Positions 8,186 to 16,115 of a DNA stretch of 49,889 nt are shown here, piece after piece. The translations under genes and the position numbers were made by a program. The stretch is from an uncultured Flavobacteriaceae bacterium (GTDB taxonomy: Bacteria > Bacteroidota > Bacteroidia > Flavobacteriales > Flavobacteriaceae): positions 1 through 49,889 of the forward strand of contig CANMLX010000032.1 in the NCBI GenBank assembly GCA_947498845.1, written 5' to 3'. The notes beneath the pieces were generated by a model. That model had not been told where the DNA came from. It saw only the letters and a list, made by a program, of their open reading frames with translations, and ran no database searches. Numbering within the stretch: position 1 is the stretch's first letter; every line of letters starts with the position of its first letter.

Positions 8186-8226
8186 AAACTAAAAATAAAT
8201 GCCCAAACAGCATTTATTTTTAGTTT
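8186..8226 (-). terminator. Terminator hairpin downstream of manC
   Basis: AAACTAAAAATAAATGC (8186-8202) and GCATTTATTTTTAGTTT (8210-8226) form a perfect 17 bp stem with a 7-base loop, 33 bp past the manC stop. The descending arm is T-rich on the minus strand. Confidence 0.65.
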
Positions 8227-8258
8227 TTCATGAAATTTTTATAGGTATAGGACACTTT

Positions 8259-9338
8259 TTATCCTAAATGGTCACCATAGGTTATCTTAACTTTTTGAAG
8301 TACCTTTTTTATATCTTGTTCTTTGGTTTTAGGGTAAATTAGTAATACATCGTCTTTGTCTACAATGATATAATCTTTTAATCCATCCACAACTACTAGT
8401 TTATCATTTTTAGTACGAATCATGTTTCCTGAAGCATCCTCTGCGAGTACTCTTGCGTTAACTACCGCATTATTGGCTTCATCTTTATCTAGCTTATCAT
8501 ATAAGCTTCCCCATGTTCCTAAATCATTCCAATCAAATTCTGCTGCTATTACATATACATTATTTGATTTTTCCATGATAGCGTAATCTACAGAGATGTT
8601 TTGTGCTTTTGGGTAATTCTCTCTTATGAAATCATCTTCAAAATCGGTATTATACACCTCTATTCCTTTTTCAAATAAGGCAAATAATTCTGGTTGATTA
8701 TTCTTAAAAGCATTTACTACGGTATTGGCACTCCACATAAAGATCCCTGCATTCCAAAGAAAATTACCTTGTGCTATAAACTCTTTTGCGGTCTGGTAAT
8801 CTGGCTTTTCTCTAAATTGATTTACTTTTTTTACACTTTCGTCTTTAGATTTATCAAACTCTATATAACCATACCCTGTATTTGGAAAAGCAGGTTTAAT
8901 ACCTAAAGTCATTAAAGCCTTATTTTCTGAACAAAAATCGAAAGCTTGTTTTACATTTTTTGAAAATGCTTGTTCATCTTCTATCCAGTGGTCACTGGGG
9001 GCAACAATCATTACTGCATCTGGGTTGTCTTTCTGTATTTTTAGAGATGCATATAAAATACATGGTGCTGTATTTCTCATGGCTGGCTCCAAAACGACTT
9101 GTCTTGGCTTAACTTCTGGTAATTGTTCCAATACCAAATCATTATATTTCTTATTTGTTAAAATAAAAATGTTTTCTTTTGGAATTAAATGAGCTAATCT
9201 GTGAAACGTTTTTTGAATTAGTGTATCTCCTGTCCCCAACATATCATGAAATTGCTTTGGAAACTTCTGAGTACTCACAGGCCAAAACCTAGATCCTACT
9301 CCTCCAGCCATTAAAATGGCATAATAATTTTTATTCAT
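8259..9338 (-). CDS. manC: Mannose-1-phosphate guanylyltransferase (GDP-mannose pyrophosphorylase)
   Basis: This 359-residue enzyme makes GDP-mannose from GTP and mannose-1-phosphate for polysaccharide and glycan synthesis. The nucleotide-binding signature LMAGGVGSRFWPVS is at about residues 9-22. FPKQFHDMLG, EPAMRNTAPCI, VAPSDHWIED, FREKPD and FLWNAGIFMW follow in the usual order. The length fits the single-domain type without the C-terminal phosphomannose isomerase domain. It is 4 bp downstream of the SprT-like gene, so the two form an operon, an arrangement I believe is common in Flavobacteriia although no functional link is obvious. Confidence 0.93.
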   Translation of the reverse strand: MNKNYYAILMAGGVGSRFWPVSTQKFPKQFHDMLGTGDTLIQKTFHRLAHLIPKENIFILTNKKYNDLVLEQLPEVKPRQVVLEPAMRNTAPCILYASLKIQKDNPDAVMIVAPSDHWIEDEQAFSKNVKQAFDFCSENKALMTLGIKPAFPNTGYGYIEFDKSKDESVKKVNQFREKPDYQTAKEFIAQGNFLWNAGIFMWSANTVVNAFKNNQPELFALFEKGIEVYNTDFEDDFIRENYPKAQNISVDYAIMEKSNNVYVIAAEFDWNDLGTWGSLYDKLDKDEANNAVVNARVLAEDASGNMIRTKNDKLVVVDGLKDYIIVDKDDVLLIYPKTKEQDIKKVLQKVKITYGDHLG

Positions 9339-9342
9339 TATT

Positions 9343-9939
9343 TTATTTTAGTAATTCTACTTCTGCATTTGGATTAAACAAATATAACTTTCCTGTTTTT
9401 ATTTCGGTACACTCAAAACGTTTAACTCGTTTTTTTTCCATTTTAAATATTCTACCGTTGTACAACTTAAATTTACTTCCGTATGGCACTTCAAAAATAT
9501 AAGTTTTATCGTTAGGCGTATCAAATTGTTTTAATGCTAATGATAATTTCGTATCAGTATCACTACTTGCTTTTGGGTTTTTAAAATGCTGCGCTAAAAG
9601 AGGTAATAACTTATTTGGAAATATATCTGGATTTAAAAATGGTAGCATTAAATGCTGAAATGTACATTTCCATTCTATGCCATGAGGTTTTATATATCTA
9701 CCATACTTTTTATAAGCCTCAAAATGGGCAATTTCATGAATTAGCGTGATTAAAAACCGGTATTTATTTAAGTTTGAATTAACCGTAATTTGATGTTTTC
9801 CATTGGGCAAAGCTCTATAATCTCCATGTCGTGTTTTACGTTCGTTTTTTATTTTAACAATAAGGTTATCGCACTTTAAAAGTAGGGTTACTTTAGAAAT
9901 TGCTTCTTGTGGTATAAAATTTATAAGATTTTGCTCCAT
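9343..9939 (-). CDS. SprT-like zinc metalloprotease-domain protein
   Basis: A 198-residue cytoplasmic protein with HEIAH at residues 68-72 (Zn ligands and catalytic Glu) and PHGIEWK at 85-91, which supplies the third His of the SprT/Spartan fold. The C-terminal third (YGSKFKLYNGRIFKMEKKRVKRFECTEIKTGKLYLFNPNAEV) resembles the zinc-ribbon-like tail of the family but lacks its Cys pairs, retaining only one Cys. The substrate in bacteria is unknown. It is the first gene of the pair with manC. A short stretch, DYRALPNGKHQI at residues 40-51, recurs as a decayed fragment at 14351-14400. Confidence 0.85.
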   Translation of the reverse strand: MEQNLINFIPQEAISKVTLLLKCDNLIVKIKNERKTRHGDYRALPNGKHQITVNSNLNKYRFLITLIHEIAHFEAYKKYGRYIKPHGIEWKCTFQHLMLPFLNPDIFPNKLLPLLAQHFKNPKASSDTDTKLSLALKQFDTPNDKTYIFEVPYGSKFKLYNGRIFKMEKKRVKRFECTEIKTGKLYLFNPNAEVELLK

Positions 9940-9964
9940 GGAAACAAAAAGTAGTTTAATAAAT

Positions 9965-10127
9965 TATACCAAATCTACTATAAAATGCACCATATAATTC
10001 GCTTCTTTCACATGATTTCTGCATTATAAAAATAAACAATAGCTAAGGCTATTCTTGATTTTTATGCTGAACTCCCGTAAAATAATTCAAATTAGTTATA
10101 GCGCATTTTATAGTAGATTTGGTATTA
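9965..10127. repeat. Palindromic intergenic repeat, copy B
   Basis: The ends are exact inverted repeats of more than 20 bp (TACCAAATCTACTATAAAA at the left, its complement at the right). The core carries ATAGCTAAGGCTAT, itself a small hairpin. It is about 85% identical by eye to copy C at 14546-14710; the two copies bracket the haloperoxidase gene. The right arm ends 2 bp before that gene's stop codon, so it can serve as its terminator. Confidence 0.85.
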
Positions 10128-10129
10128 CT

Positions 10130-13100
10130 TTAATTTTTAATACTTATGATATTTGATATGTCTTCAATTTTCACCAAATATAACCCTGAAGTTATTTTTA
10201 ATGGAAATTTTATAGTCGAAATATTCGTATCATTATCAAACTCTCTTTGAACTTTTATTAACCTTCCTTGAAGATCATATACTAAAATTATATCACTTGG
10301 ATTAGTATTGGTTATAAAAATTTCATGATCGGTTACAGGATTGGGGTAAAGTATTATATTAGGTTTATTATCATTATTTTCCTTTATCTCCTTAAAGTAA
10401 TTAATAGCATAATTGTAAGCATCTACCCCTATTTTCTCTCCTATTAAACGCCCTGGTAAATCATCTACAGGTGGATGAATCCCTCCCCAAATTCTACTCA
10501 AACTAGTTTGATCTGAAGCGTCTCTATAAGTAGCCCATTGCAATTTTATGTCTACCGATGGACCTTTTTCAAAAACTAAAAACTCATCTTTTTTAGCAAC
10601 AAACTCTCCCACACCTCCTGGAAAAAATTCATCTCCTGTAATTAATGTCATTACTTCTGCTGCAGCTCTTGAAAATGTTGAATGCCCTGAAACATATCCT
10701 GCAAATGGAGGCGTTACAAATGATGGGCGTTGATATGGCCACCAATTTTCTGCTAAAATCCAATCTACACCCGCTACATCTGTCGTAGCATTACTAATAA
10801 AGCTATGCCCTTTCCATGCTTTAAGTTTTATTTTTCCAATATTTTCATTGTGTACTCCTGCAAGTATATCTCCTTCTTTTACCTGTTCAATATAACCTTC
10901 TATTAAATGTAACCCTCCAATATGGTAATTAGGCAAACTTTCATTTGAGCTCTGCCCTAATTCTGCCATATATCTTATAGCAGATATAGGACGTATATAA
11001 TCATACCACCCTTTTATACTCCACGCTGAAATAGCAGCATCATGTAAGGCTCCTCCCATTATAAAATAGGACTTCACATCCCACTCTAATGGGCTTAACT
11101 CATTTCCTTCACCATTAAATCTACGTTGAAATAATGGATGATCATTAACATAATTTAGAATTGTAAACCAATGTCCAGGAGGCGTCTCGGAATTCGGTCC
11201 ATCTGCCCAAAACTCTGCTAATACCCTAGCATAATCTGCTCTAGGCACCATCTGGGTCTTGTAAGCCTTTCCTGTTTTAGGATTTACACTATGCCCTTTA
11301 CTAATGTCCCCACCTTCAAACGCTTTATAAAATAGTTTATAATCTGAAAACGAATTTGGTATGGAGCTTATATCAATATTGCCAATACTTTTTGGAGATA
11401 TGTCCCACATAATTCCATCTGAAGGATCTAAATGAGAACTCCAAATAGACACTAAAGAAAAATTCCACTTATATAAATCGCTTACAACCGAATTATTTAC
11501 AATATCCAACATAGGCGGACTTCCTGGGTCATTGTATATATTGTATGCGCCTTCTTCCCTTTCTTTTGTTGTTTTTTCTTCTTGTGATAATGCAAATGGA
11601 TAGACATTTCCCCACTCTGGACCTAAAAAATTTGGAGTAGAACTTGTAATTTCATTTCCACTTTGATCAATAAAGGTTCCAAAACTTAAAGGCTGCCAAC
11701 GATTTGGATACAAGATACCTGTCTCGTTTTCTCGAGATGTAAGTTTTAATGGAGGGTTGACTGGTGAATAATGATTACTTGCATATAAAAGAGACTCATT
11801 GGAGCCATCTATTTTCCCATAATCTATTATTGTTTTTGCAATAAAATTACCTAAAGCAGATGAGTTTCCAGAGGCATAGTTAGTCGACTCAAAATTGGTG
11901 TCATAACCAAATTGGTCCATTATCAAATCAAAACGTTTTAAACTATTTTCGGCTCCAGGAGAAAGCTTAAAACGATGGTTTAATAAACGATATAAGGCAT
12001 AACTTATTGCCCGTTTTAGTGCTTTATCAACAGGCTCATCTGTTGTAAAACCAGCAAAATTAGATACAAAACCATTTTGAGTATTACCTATTAAATAAGG
12101 TTTTGCTTTCTCATTAAATATAGCCCATATATCATATAAAGCAATTGAAGCGTGAAAAAGATTTCTTGCATGTATTGTAGGTCTCGCAAAATCATTCCTT
12201 ATTGCTTCTAATAATGCTTCATTCCATATTCTGGCAATAGAAACTTCTTTTGATACATTATTTAAGTTTAAAACAACTTTAAGCTCTTGCTTTTCGCTAA
12301 TGCAACCATTATTTTCTTCTACTAATGTAATTTGTCCTTCTTCATTTAATTCCCATTTAATTTTAACCTCTCCTGTCCCCTGACCATCTATAATGTGTCC
12401 GCCTTCAACATTCCAGATAGCTCTGGATCCACTAGCTAAATCATAATTATAGGTTTCTATATTATTTAAACTTGATGTTGTTGTTCCTTGAATTTCTTTA
12501 GGTATTATATACTCACAATTGTTATCAGATTTTGTAGCATTAGGATTATAACTACATGAATTAGGATCTATGCATCCTATTATTTTTTCACTAGGTGGTA
12601 TATTTAAAACTTCATAACCTTTACCTTCAATAAGTTTAATCGTTATATTGGTATTTAAATTATGAAAAGATTCGATAATTCCTGAAGGCCACTTTATTTG
12701 CAACTCTTCTATTTGATCAATTTCTCCCAAACCAAAATGGACAGGCTTTAAACTTTGAGACATAAAACCTAGTCCTGTATAATATTGTTTAAAAGTACCT
12801 TTATTTGTTATTAATGTAAGCGTTGTTCCTATTGCATCTCTATTAGAAACTGTACCTTCAAGTAAAACTTTTAACCAATTTAATGTAATCAAGTTATTAA
12901 TTTCTAAGGATGTATTTTCATAAAAAAAAGAAGGTCTATCGGCATTACTTACAAATATATCTAAGTCTCCATCATTATCATAATCAAAATCTGTAGCTTG
13001 GGTACTCATAGTCATTTCATTTAATCCTAATGACTGTTCAAAAAAAGTATTACTCCCTTCTATTGTTTGATTTAAAAAGAAGGTGTTTTGTTGTGCTCCC

Positions 13101-14149
13101 TGAAATAAAAACCCATTAACCACAAATAAATCTTCATCACCATCTAAATCAAAATCAAAAAAATTACTACCCCAAGCCCATCCTGTTTGTTTCACTAGCT
13201 TTTCTGAAGAAATATTAGAAAAAAAATTGTTCCCATTATTTTCAAGCAAACCATTATCGTTAATTGAAGAAATAAAAAAGTCAAAATCGCCATCGTTATC
13301 GTAATCACTTATATCGATCCCCATATCATTACCTATATCTCTACTGCTAAGACCATAAGTATTTGCTTGTTCTATAAAACTTTCTCCATTTATATTAATG
13401 AATAAATTATTATCATGTTCAGCATCATTAACAACGTATACGTCTTGCCATCCATCATCATTAAAATCAAAAGGGATAACACTATAACTTACAGGTGTTT
13501 CGATAGCGGTTATCCCTGATGAAATACTTACATCTGTAAAAGTTCCATCTCCATTATTTTTATAAAGTATATTATTATCACAGAAATCCCAACTACAAAT
13601 AAATAAATCTAGAAAACTATCATTATTGTAATCTAGCCAAGAAGCTCCCATATTCAAGCAACCATTATGTTCTAGTAACCCAGAAGCTTTAGTTACGTCT
13701 ATAAAAGTACCATCTCCTCTATTTCGAAATAATTGAATTTTTTCATAATGAGTAAAAAAAAGATCTAAAAAACCATCATTATCATAATCTCCCCAAAAGA
13801 CACCAAACTTAAACCCATCTAACCCTCTAATATTTACTTCTAAATCTTTTTCTCTTTTCAATAGATCGGTCAGTCCTGATATTTCGGTAACATCTGTAAA
13901 TGAACCGTCATTATTATTTCTAAATAGTCTACTGCGTGATTTTGCTATTCCTAGTATATCTTTTTCTTTAGCTACAACAAAGACATCTAAATCTAGGTCA
14001 TTATCATAATCTGCTACTGCCACTCCATGATTTTCTTCTAATGTATCTAACCCTGTATAAGTTTCTGCTCTTACAAATGTTTGCGAAGTAGTTCTAGTTG
14101 TAAAAAAAATCAAGAAAAAAAAGTAGAAATAATATAAAATAACTCTCAT
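10130..14149 (-). CDS. Secreted FG-GAP/VCBS - ASPIC/UnbV - vanadium haloperoxidase fusion with type A T9SS sorting tail
   Basis: A 1339-residue protein. A signal peptide occupies residues 1-23. FG-GAP/VCBS propeller repeats of the DYDNDLDLDVF type run to about 420, and an ASPIC/UnbV domain covers about 430-510 (RDAIGTTLTL, VHFGLG, WPSGIIE). A Cys module (CIDPNSCSYNPNA) and a PKD-like linker reach about 630, followed by a PAP2/vanadium-haloperoxidase domain from about 640 to 1250. Vanadate-site motifs are intact: KGWYDYIRP (K-x6-RP, about 1045), SGHSTFSR (about 1153) and SRIWGGIH (SR-x5-H, about 1216). The tail, with YPNPVTDHEIFI and GLYLVKI, is a type A T9SS sorting domain. Halide oxidation at the cell surface is likely, but phosphatase activity cannot be excluded. 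It is flanked by near-identical repeats B and C. Confidence 0.88.
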   Translation of the reverse strand: MRVILYYFYFFFLIFFTTRTTSQTFVRAETYTGLDTLEENHGVAVADYDNDLDLDVFVVAKEKDILGIAKSRSRLFRNNNDGSFTDVTEISGLTDLLKREKDLEVNIRGLDGFKFGVFWGDYDNDGFLDLFFTHYEKIQLFRNRGDGTFIDVTKASGLLEHNGCLNMGASWLDYNNDSFLDLFICSWDFCDNNILYKNNGDGTFTDVSISSGITAIETPVSYSVIPFDFNDDGWQDVYVVNDAEHDNNLFININGESFIEQANTYGLSSRDIGNDMGIDISDYDNDGDFDFFISSINDNGLLENNGNNFFSNISSEKLVKQTGWAWGSNFFDFDLDGDEDLFVVNGFLFQGAQQNTFFLNQTIEGSNTFFEQSLGLNEMTMSTQATDFDYDNDGDLDIFVSNADRPSFFYENTSLEINNLITLNWLKVLLEGTVSNRDAIGTTLTLITNKGTFKQYYTGLGFMSQSLKPVHFGLGEIDQIEELQIKWPSGIIESFHNLNTNITIKLIEGKGYEVLNIPPSEKIIGCIDPNSCSYNPNATKSDNNCEYIIPKEIQGTTTSSLNNIETYNYDLASGSRAIWNVEGGHIIDGQGTGEVKIKWELNEEGQITLVEENNGCISEKQELKVVLNLNNVSKEVSIARIWNEALLEAIRNDFARPTIHARNLFHASIALYDIWAIFNEKAKPYLIGNTQNGFVSNFAGFTTDEPVDKALKRAISYALYRLLNHRFKLSPGAENSLKRFDLIMDQFGYDTNFESTNYASGNSSALGNFIAKTIIDYGKIDGSNESLLYASNHYSPVNPPLKLTSRENETGILYPNRWQPLSFGTFIDQSGNEITSSTPNFLGPEWGNVYPFALSQEEKTTKEREEGAYNIYNDPGSPPMLDIVNNSVVSDLYKWNFSLVSIWSSHLDPSDGIMWDISPKSIGNIDISSIPNSFSDYKLFYKAFEGGDISKGHSVNPKTGKAYKTQMVPRADYARVLAEFWADGPNSETPPGHWFTILNYVNDHPLFQRRFNGEGNELSPLEWDVKSYFIMGGALHDAAISAWSIKGWYDYIRPISAIRYMAELGQSSNESLPNYHIGGLHLIEGYIEQVKEGDILAGVHNENIGKIKLKAWKGHSFISNATTDVAGVDWILAENWWPYQRPSFVTPPFAGYVSGHSTFSRAAAEVMTLITGDEFFPGGVGEFVAKKDEFLVFEKGPSVDIKLQWATYRDASDQTSLSRIWGGIHPPVDDLPGRLIGEKIGVDAYNYAINYFKEIKENNDNKPNIILYPNPVTDHEIFITNTNPSDIILVYDLQGRLIKVQREFDNDTNISTIKFPLKITSGLYLVKIEDISNIISIKN

Positions 14150-14350
14150 ATTTCTTATGGTATCTAACTCTCTAAAGGTAATAAAAAATAAACGTTAGTG
14201 GATCTTCTTAAATTTATAAAGCATACGAACTAATATATTCTGAAAAACACTACTGAATTGACCATAGCATCATAGGTTACATTATACTATTTGCAGGCTT
14301 TCTCAGACTCCTTAAATCATTTCAATCAAACTAAGCTGAGATAAAACATT

Positions 14351-14400
14351 ATTTGATGTTTCCCTTTAGGCAAAGTTCTATAATCATCATCTAAAAGCTT
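14351..14400 (-). pseudogene. Decayed fragment resembling the sprT-like gene
   Basis: The minus-strand translation reads KLLDDDYRTLPKGKHQI, against RHGDYRALPNGKHQI in the intact gene. About 30 of 36 bases match 9789-9824. Similarity stops on both sides, and the downstream frame has stop codons. It may be a remnant of duplicated flanking DNA. Confidence 0.45.
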
Positions 14401-14547
14401 TAATACCATTTCCAACTTAAATTTACTCAATAAAACGTCATCTAAGCCAAAAATCTATTATTTTTCTTATGAATAAACTACCTCGGGGCAAGCCTCGGAG
14501 CATTTAAATCTTGATTATAGAGTAAATTTAAATCAGAACTGATATTA
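14401..14547. repeat. Palindromic intergenic repeat, copy D
   Basis: TAATACCATTTCCAACTTAA at the left and a diverged complement ending TGATATTA at the right are inverted, sharing an exact TTAAATTTACTC segment. The centre differs from the other copies and holds a CTCGGGGCAAGCCTCGGAG stem. It directly abuts copy C. Confidence 0.6.
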
Positions 14548-14710
14548 TACCAATTCTTCCATAAAATGCAACATATAATTGGTTTCTTTTACACGATTTC
14601 TGCGTTACAAAAATAAACCATAAGCTAAGGCTATGCTTGATTTTTTAGCCTTGAACTCCTGTAAAATAATTCAAATTATTTATATCGCATTTTATAAAAA
14701 AATTGGTATA
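14546..14710. repeat. Palindromic intergenic repeat, copy C
   Basis: TATACCAATT...ATAAAATGC at the left is inverted at the right (GCATTTTAT...AATTGGTATA), with 20 of 24 positions pairing. The core AAGCTAAGGCTATGCTTG is shared with copies B and E. The same length and about 85% identity to copy B indicate a recent common source. Confidence 0.8.
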
Positions 14711-14853
14711 ACATTCTGGAAATTGCCTATTCTGGGATAAAGCTCTGTAATTTGTTTGCTTTGTCTCTAAAATATTAGATTTATTGATAAGACTTGTTTT
14801 TACTTTGCCAATAAAATCAGCTAAACTCTTTTGCAACAAATATCTAAATTAAC

Positions 14854-15097
14854 GTGAATTCGATTTAAGAATCGTAGATAAAATTCAATAAACATGCTAG
14901 ATTCAACTTATAATTACAATAGACTAGCGCGCTAGTTTATTGTAATTTAAGGAAGAAGATATCGTGTTTAGTGGTTTTTAGCTAGAATTTAATACATTTT
15001 CATAGTCTCAAGAGCGACATAATACACTTGTTTAAATTAAGTTATTAATAGAGAGGTGTTTGTGTTTTAAAAAATAGTGTTCTTAGGTCGAACTCAG
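14854..15097. mobile_element. MITE-like 245 bp element, copy 2
   Basis: The ends GTGAATTCGA (14854-14863) and TCGAACTCAG (15088-15097) are inverted with two mismatches. The interior aligns with 6349-6593 throughout, including TTAGTGGTTTTTAGCTAGAA and a 32-base near-palindrome at 14914-14945 centred on ACTAGCGCGCTAGT. TAAATTA lies on both sides (14845-14851, 15100-15106), consistent with a target duplication. It again ends just after a stop codon, that of the HAD gene. Confidence 0.55.
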
Positions 15098-15103
15098 GTT
15101 AAA

Positions 15104-15739
15104 TTACAACATCTCCAACAAGCCATCCATACTATCAAAAGTATTTGTAGCTTCTTTTAGCAATTCATTTTTATAATCATGTTCTGTATATCCAAACACA
15201 TCAAAGTTTCCTGCTTTTGCTGCTCTAACACCTGAAACACTATCTTCTATAACTAAGCATTCTTCGGGTTTAAATCCCATAGTTTTTGCTGCCCATAAAA
15301 ACACATCGGGTTCTGGTTTCCATTTTTGGATAGTGTAACAGCTAAAAATTTTGCCTTCAAAAAATGGTAAAAGCCCTGTTGCTTCTAAGTTTAATCGAAT
15401 TTTATTTTCTGGCCCACTAGAGGCGACACAAAACGGTAGTTTTAAATTTTCAACCACATCTTTTATGCCTTTTATGGGTTGTATATGTTCTTTAAATGCT
15501 TTAAAACTATTTACGCGATAATCGGCTTCAAAAGTATCTGGTAATGGTTTTCCTGTTAGCTCGGATATTAATGCCATGCAAGAATTAAAAGATTTCCCTT
15601 TTAATTCTACTAGGGATTTCTCAAAACTCATATTAGCTCCTAATGTATTAGCCATATCTACCAAAGTGCCTATGGCTATAGATTCACTATCTATTAAAAC
15701 TCCATCACAATCAAAAATGATGCATTTGTATTTGCTCAT
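15104..15739 (-). CDS. HAD superfamily hydrolase, subfamily IA (beta-phosphoglucomutase/YieH-like phosphatase)
   Basis: A 211-residue cytoplasmic enzyme. The nucleophile motif FDCDGVLIDSE has D10 and D12. Motif II is CVASSGP and motif III is KWKPEPD with the conserved Lys. Motif IV is CLVIEDSVSGVRAAKAG with the acidic Mg2+ ligands. The cap domain (about residues 17-85) is of the helical beta-PGM type. The likely role is dephosphorylating small sugar phosphates or phosphogluconate; the sequence does not fix the substrate. It is transcribed alone from a good TATTTTTG promoter. Its stop codon is 6 bp from the MITE-like element. Confidence 0.88.
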   Translation of the reverse strand: MSKYKCIIFDCDGVLIDSESIAIGTLVDMANTLGANMSFEKSLVELKGKSFNSCMALISELTGKPLPDTFEADYRVNSFKAFKEHIQPIKGIKDVVENLKLPFCVASSGPENKIRLNLEATGLLPFFEGKIFSCYTIQKWKPEPDVFLWAAKTMGFKPEECLVIEDSVSGVRAAKAGNFDVFGYTEHDYKNELLKEATNTFDSMDGLLEML

Positions 15740-15796
15740 CTACTTTAAATTCTTTTAAATACTAGTTATATTAATACCATTTATAATCTTGATTCG

Positions 15797-15827
15797 CAAA
15801 AATACTCACTTTGTATTTGTTATAAAA
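15797..15827 (-). promoter_or_regulatory. Promoter of the HAD hydrolase gene
   Basis: The -7 box TATTTTTG (15797-15804, minus strand) is preceded after exactly 19 bp by TTTT at the -33 position (15824-15827). The start codon is 58 bp downstream. Confidence 0.5.
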
Positions 15828-15894
15828 ACAGAGATGTTTTGAAAAGCGTGTGCACCTTTTAAATTATGGAAAAACTTATGAGCACCCTACTATT

Positions 15895-16080
15895 GTATAT
15901 TATACAATTAGGAGAATAGTTTCTGCCTTTTTTACATTTACATTTAATAAGTCAAAGTCACAAGGTACAGGCTGGTGGTTCTGCAACTGGGATGTTAGCT
16001 TGGTCTTGAGTAGTTTCCTTACTACAAGATACTACTAAAATAATTGTTATTGCTAAAAGAATTAAATACGTTTTTTTCAT
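15895..16080 (-). pseudogene. Truncated, frameshifted fourth copy of the beta-helix lipoprotein family
   Basis: The minus-strand ATG at 16080 opens a lipoprotein start (MKKTYLILLAITIILVVSCS) followed by an acidic, Pro-rich linker as in the three intact paralogs. That frame ends at 15958 after 40 codons. One base over, the sequence reads CDFDLLNVNVKKAET, aligning with CDFDLLNIKEGET of the intact copy at 20026-21978. After a second shift NCI continues the match, and similarity then stops near 15895. Its leader, ACCCCAAATATG, resembles that of the first intact gene (ACCCCAAAGTAATG). This is a decayed N-terminal remnant at the downstream end of the tandem array. Confidence 0.8.
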
Positions 16081-16115
16081 ATTTGGGGTTATTTATAAAT
16101 GATTAAATAGGTTAA

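Larger units (their letters stand above)
14150..15103. other. Gene-poor repeat region
   Basis: No convincing gene lies in these 950 bp. From 14150 to 14340 I see nothing beyond the leader of the haloperoxidase gene, with a weak TACCTTTA box at 14173-14180. After that come a fragment similar to the sprT-like gene, palindromic repeats D and C back to back, about 140 bp of unassigned sequence, and MITE-like copy 2. A 64-codon frame at 14645-14839 overlaps repeat C and has no support. Confidence 0.7.

Noticed and set aside
7667..8233. A 188-codon plus-strand frame
   Set aside because: It is antisense to the well-recognised DUF389 gene and runs through the manC terminator hairpin; its product has no recognisable features.
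14645..14839. A 64-codon minus-strand frame
   Set aside because: Its 3' part is palindromic repeat C, and the rest has only a weak echo (TNYRAL) of the sprT-like gene. It is not a credible gene.
15850..16038. A 62-codon plus-strand frame
   Set aside because: It is antisense to the decayed beta-helix lipoprotein fragment, which explains the sequence better.
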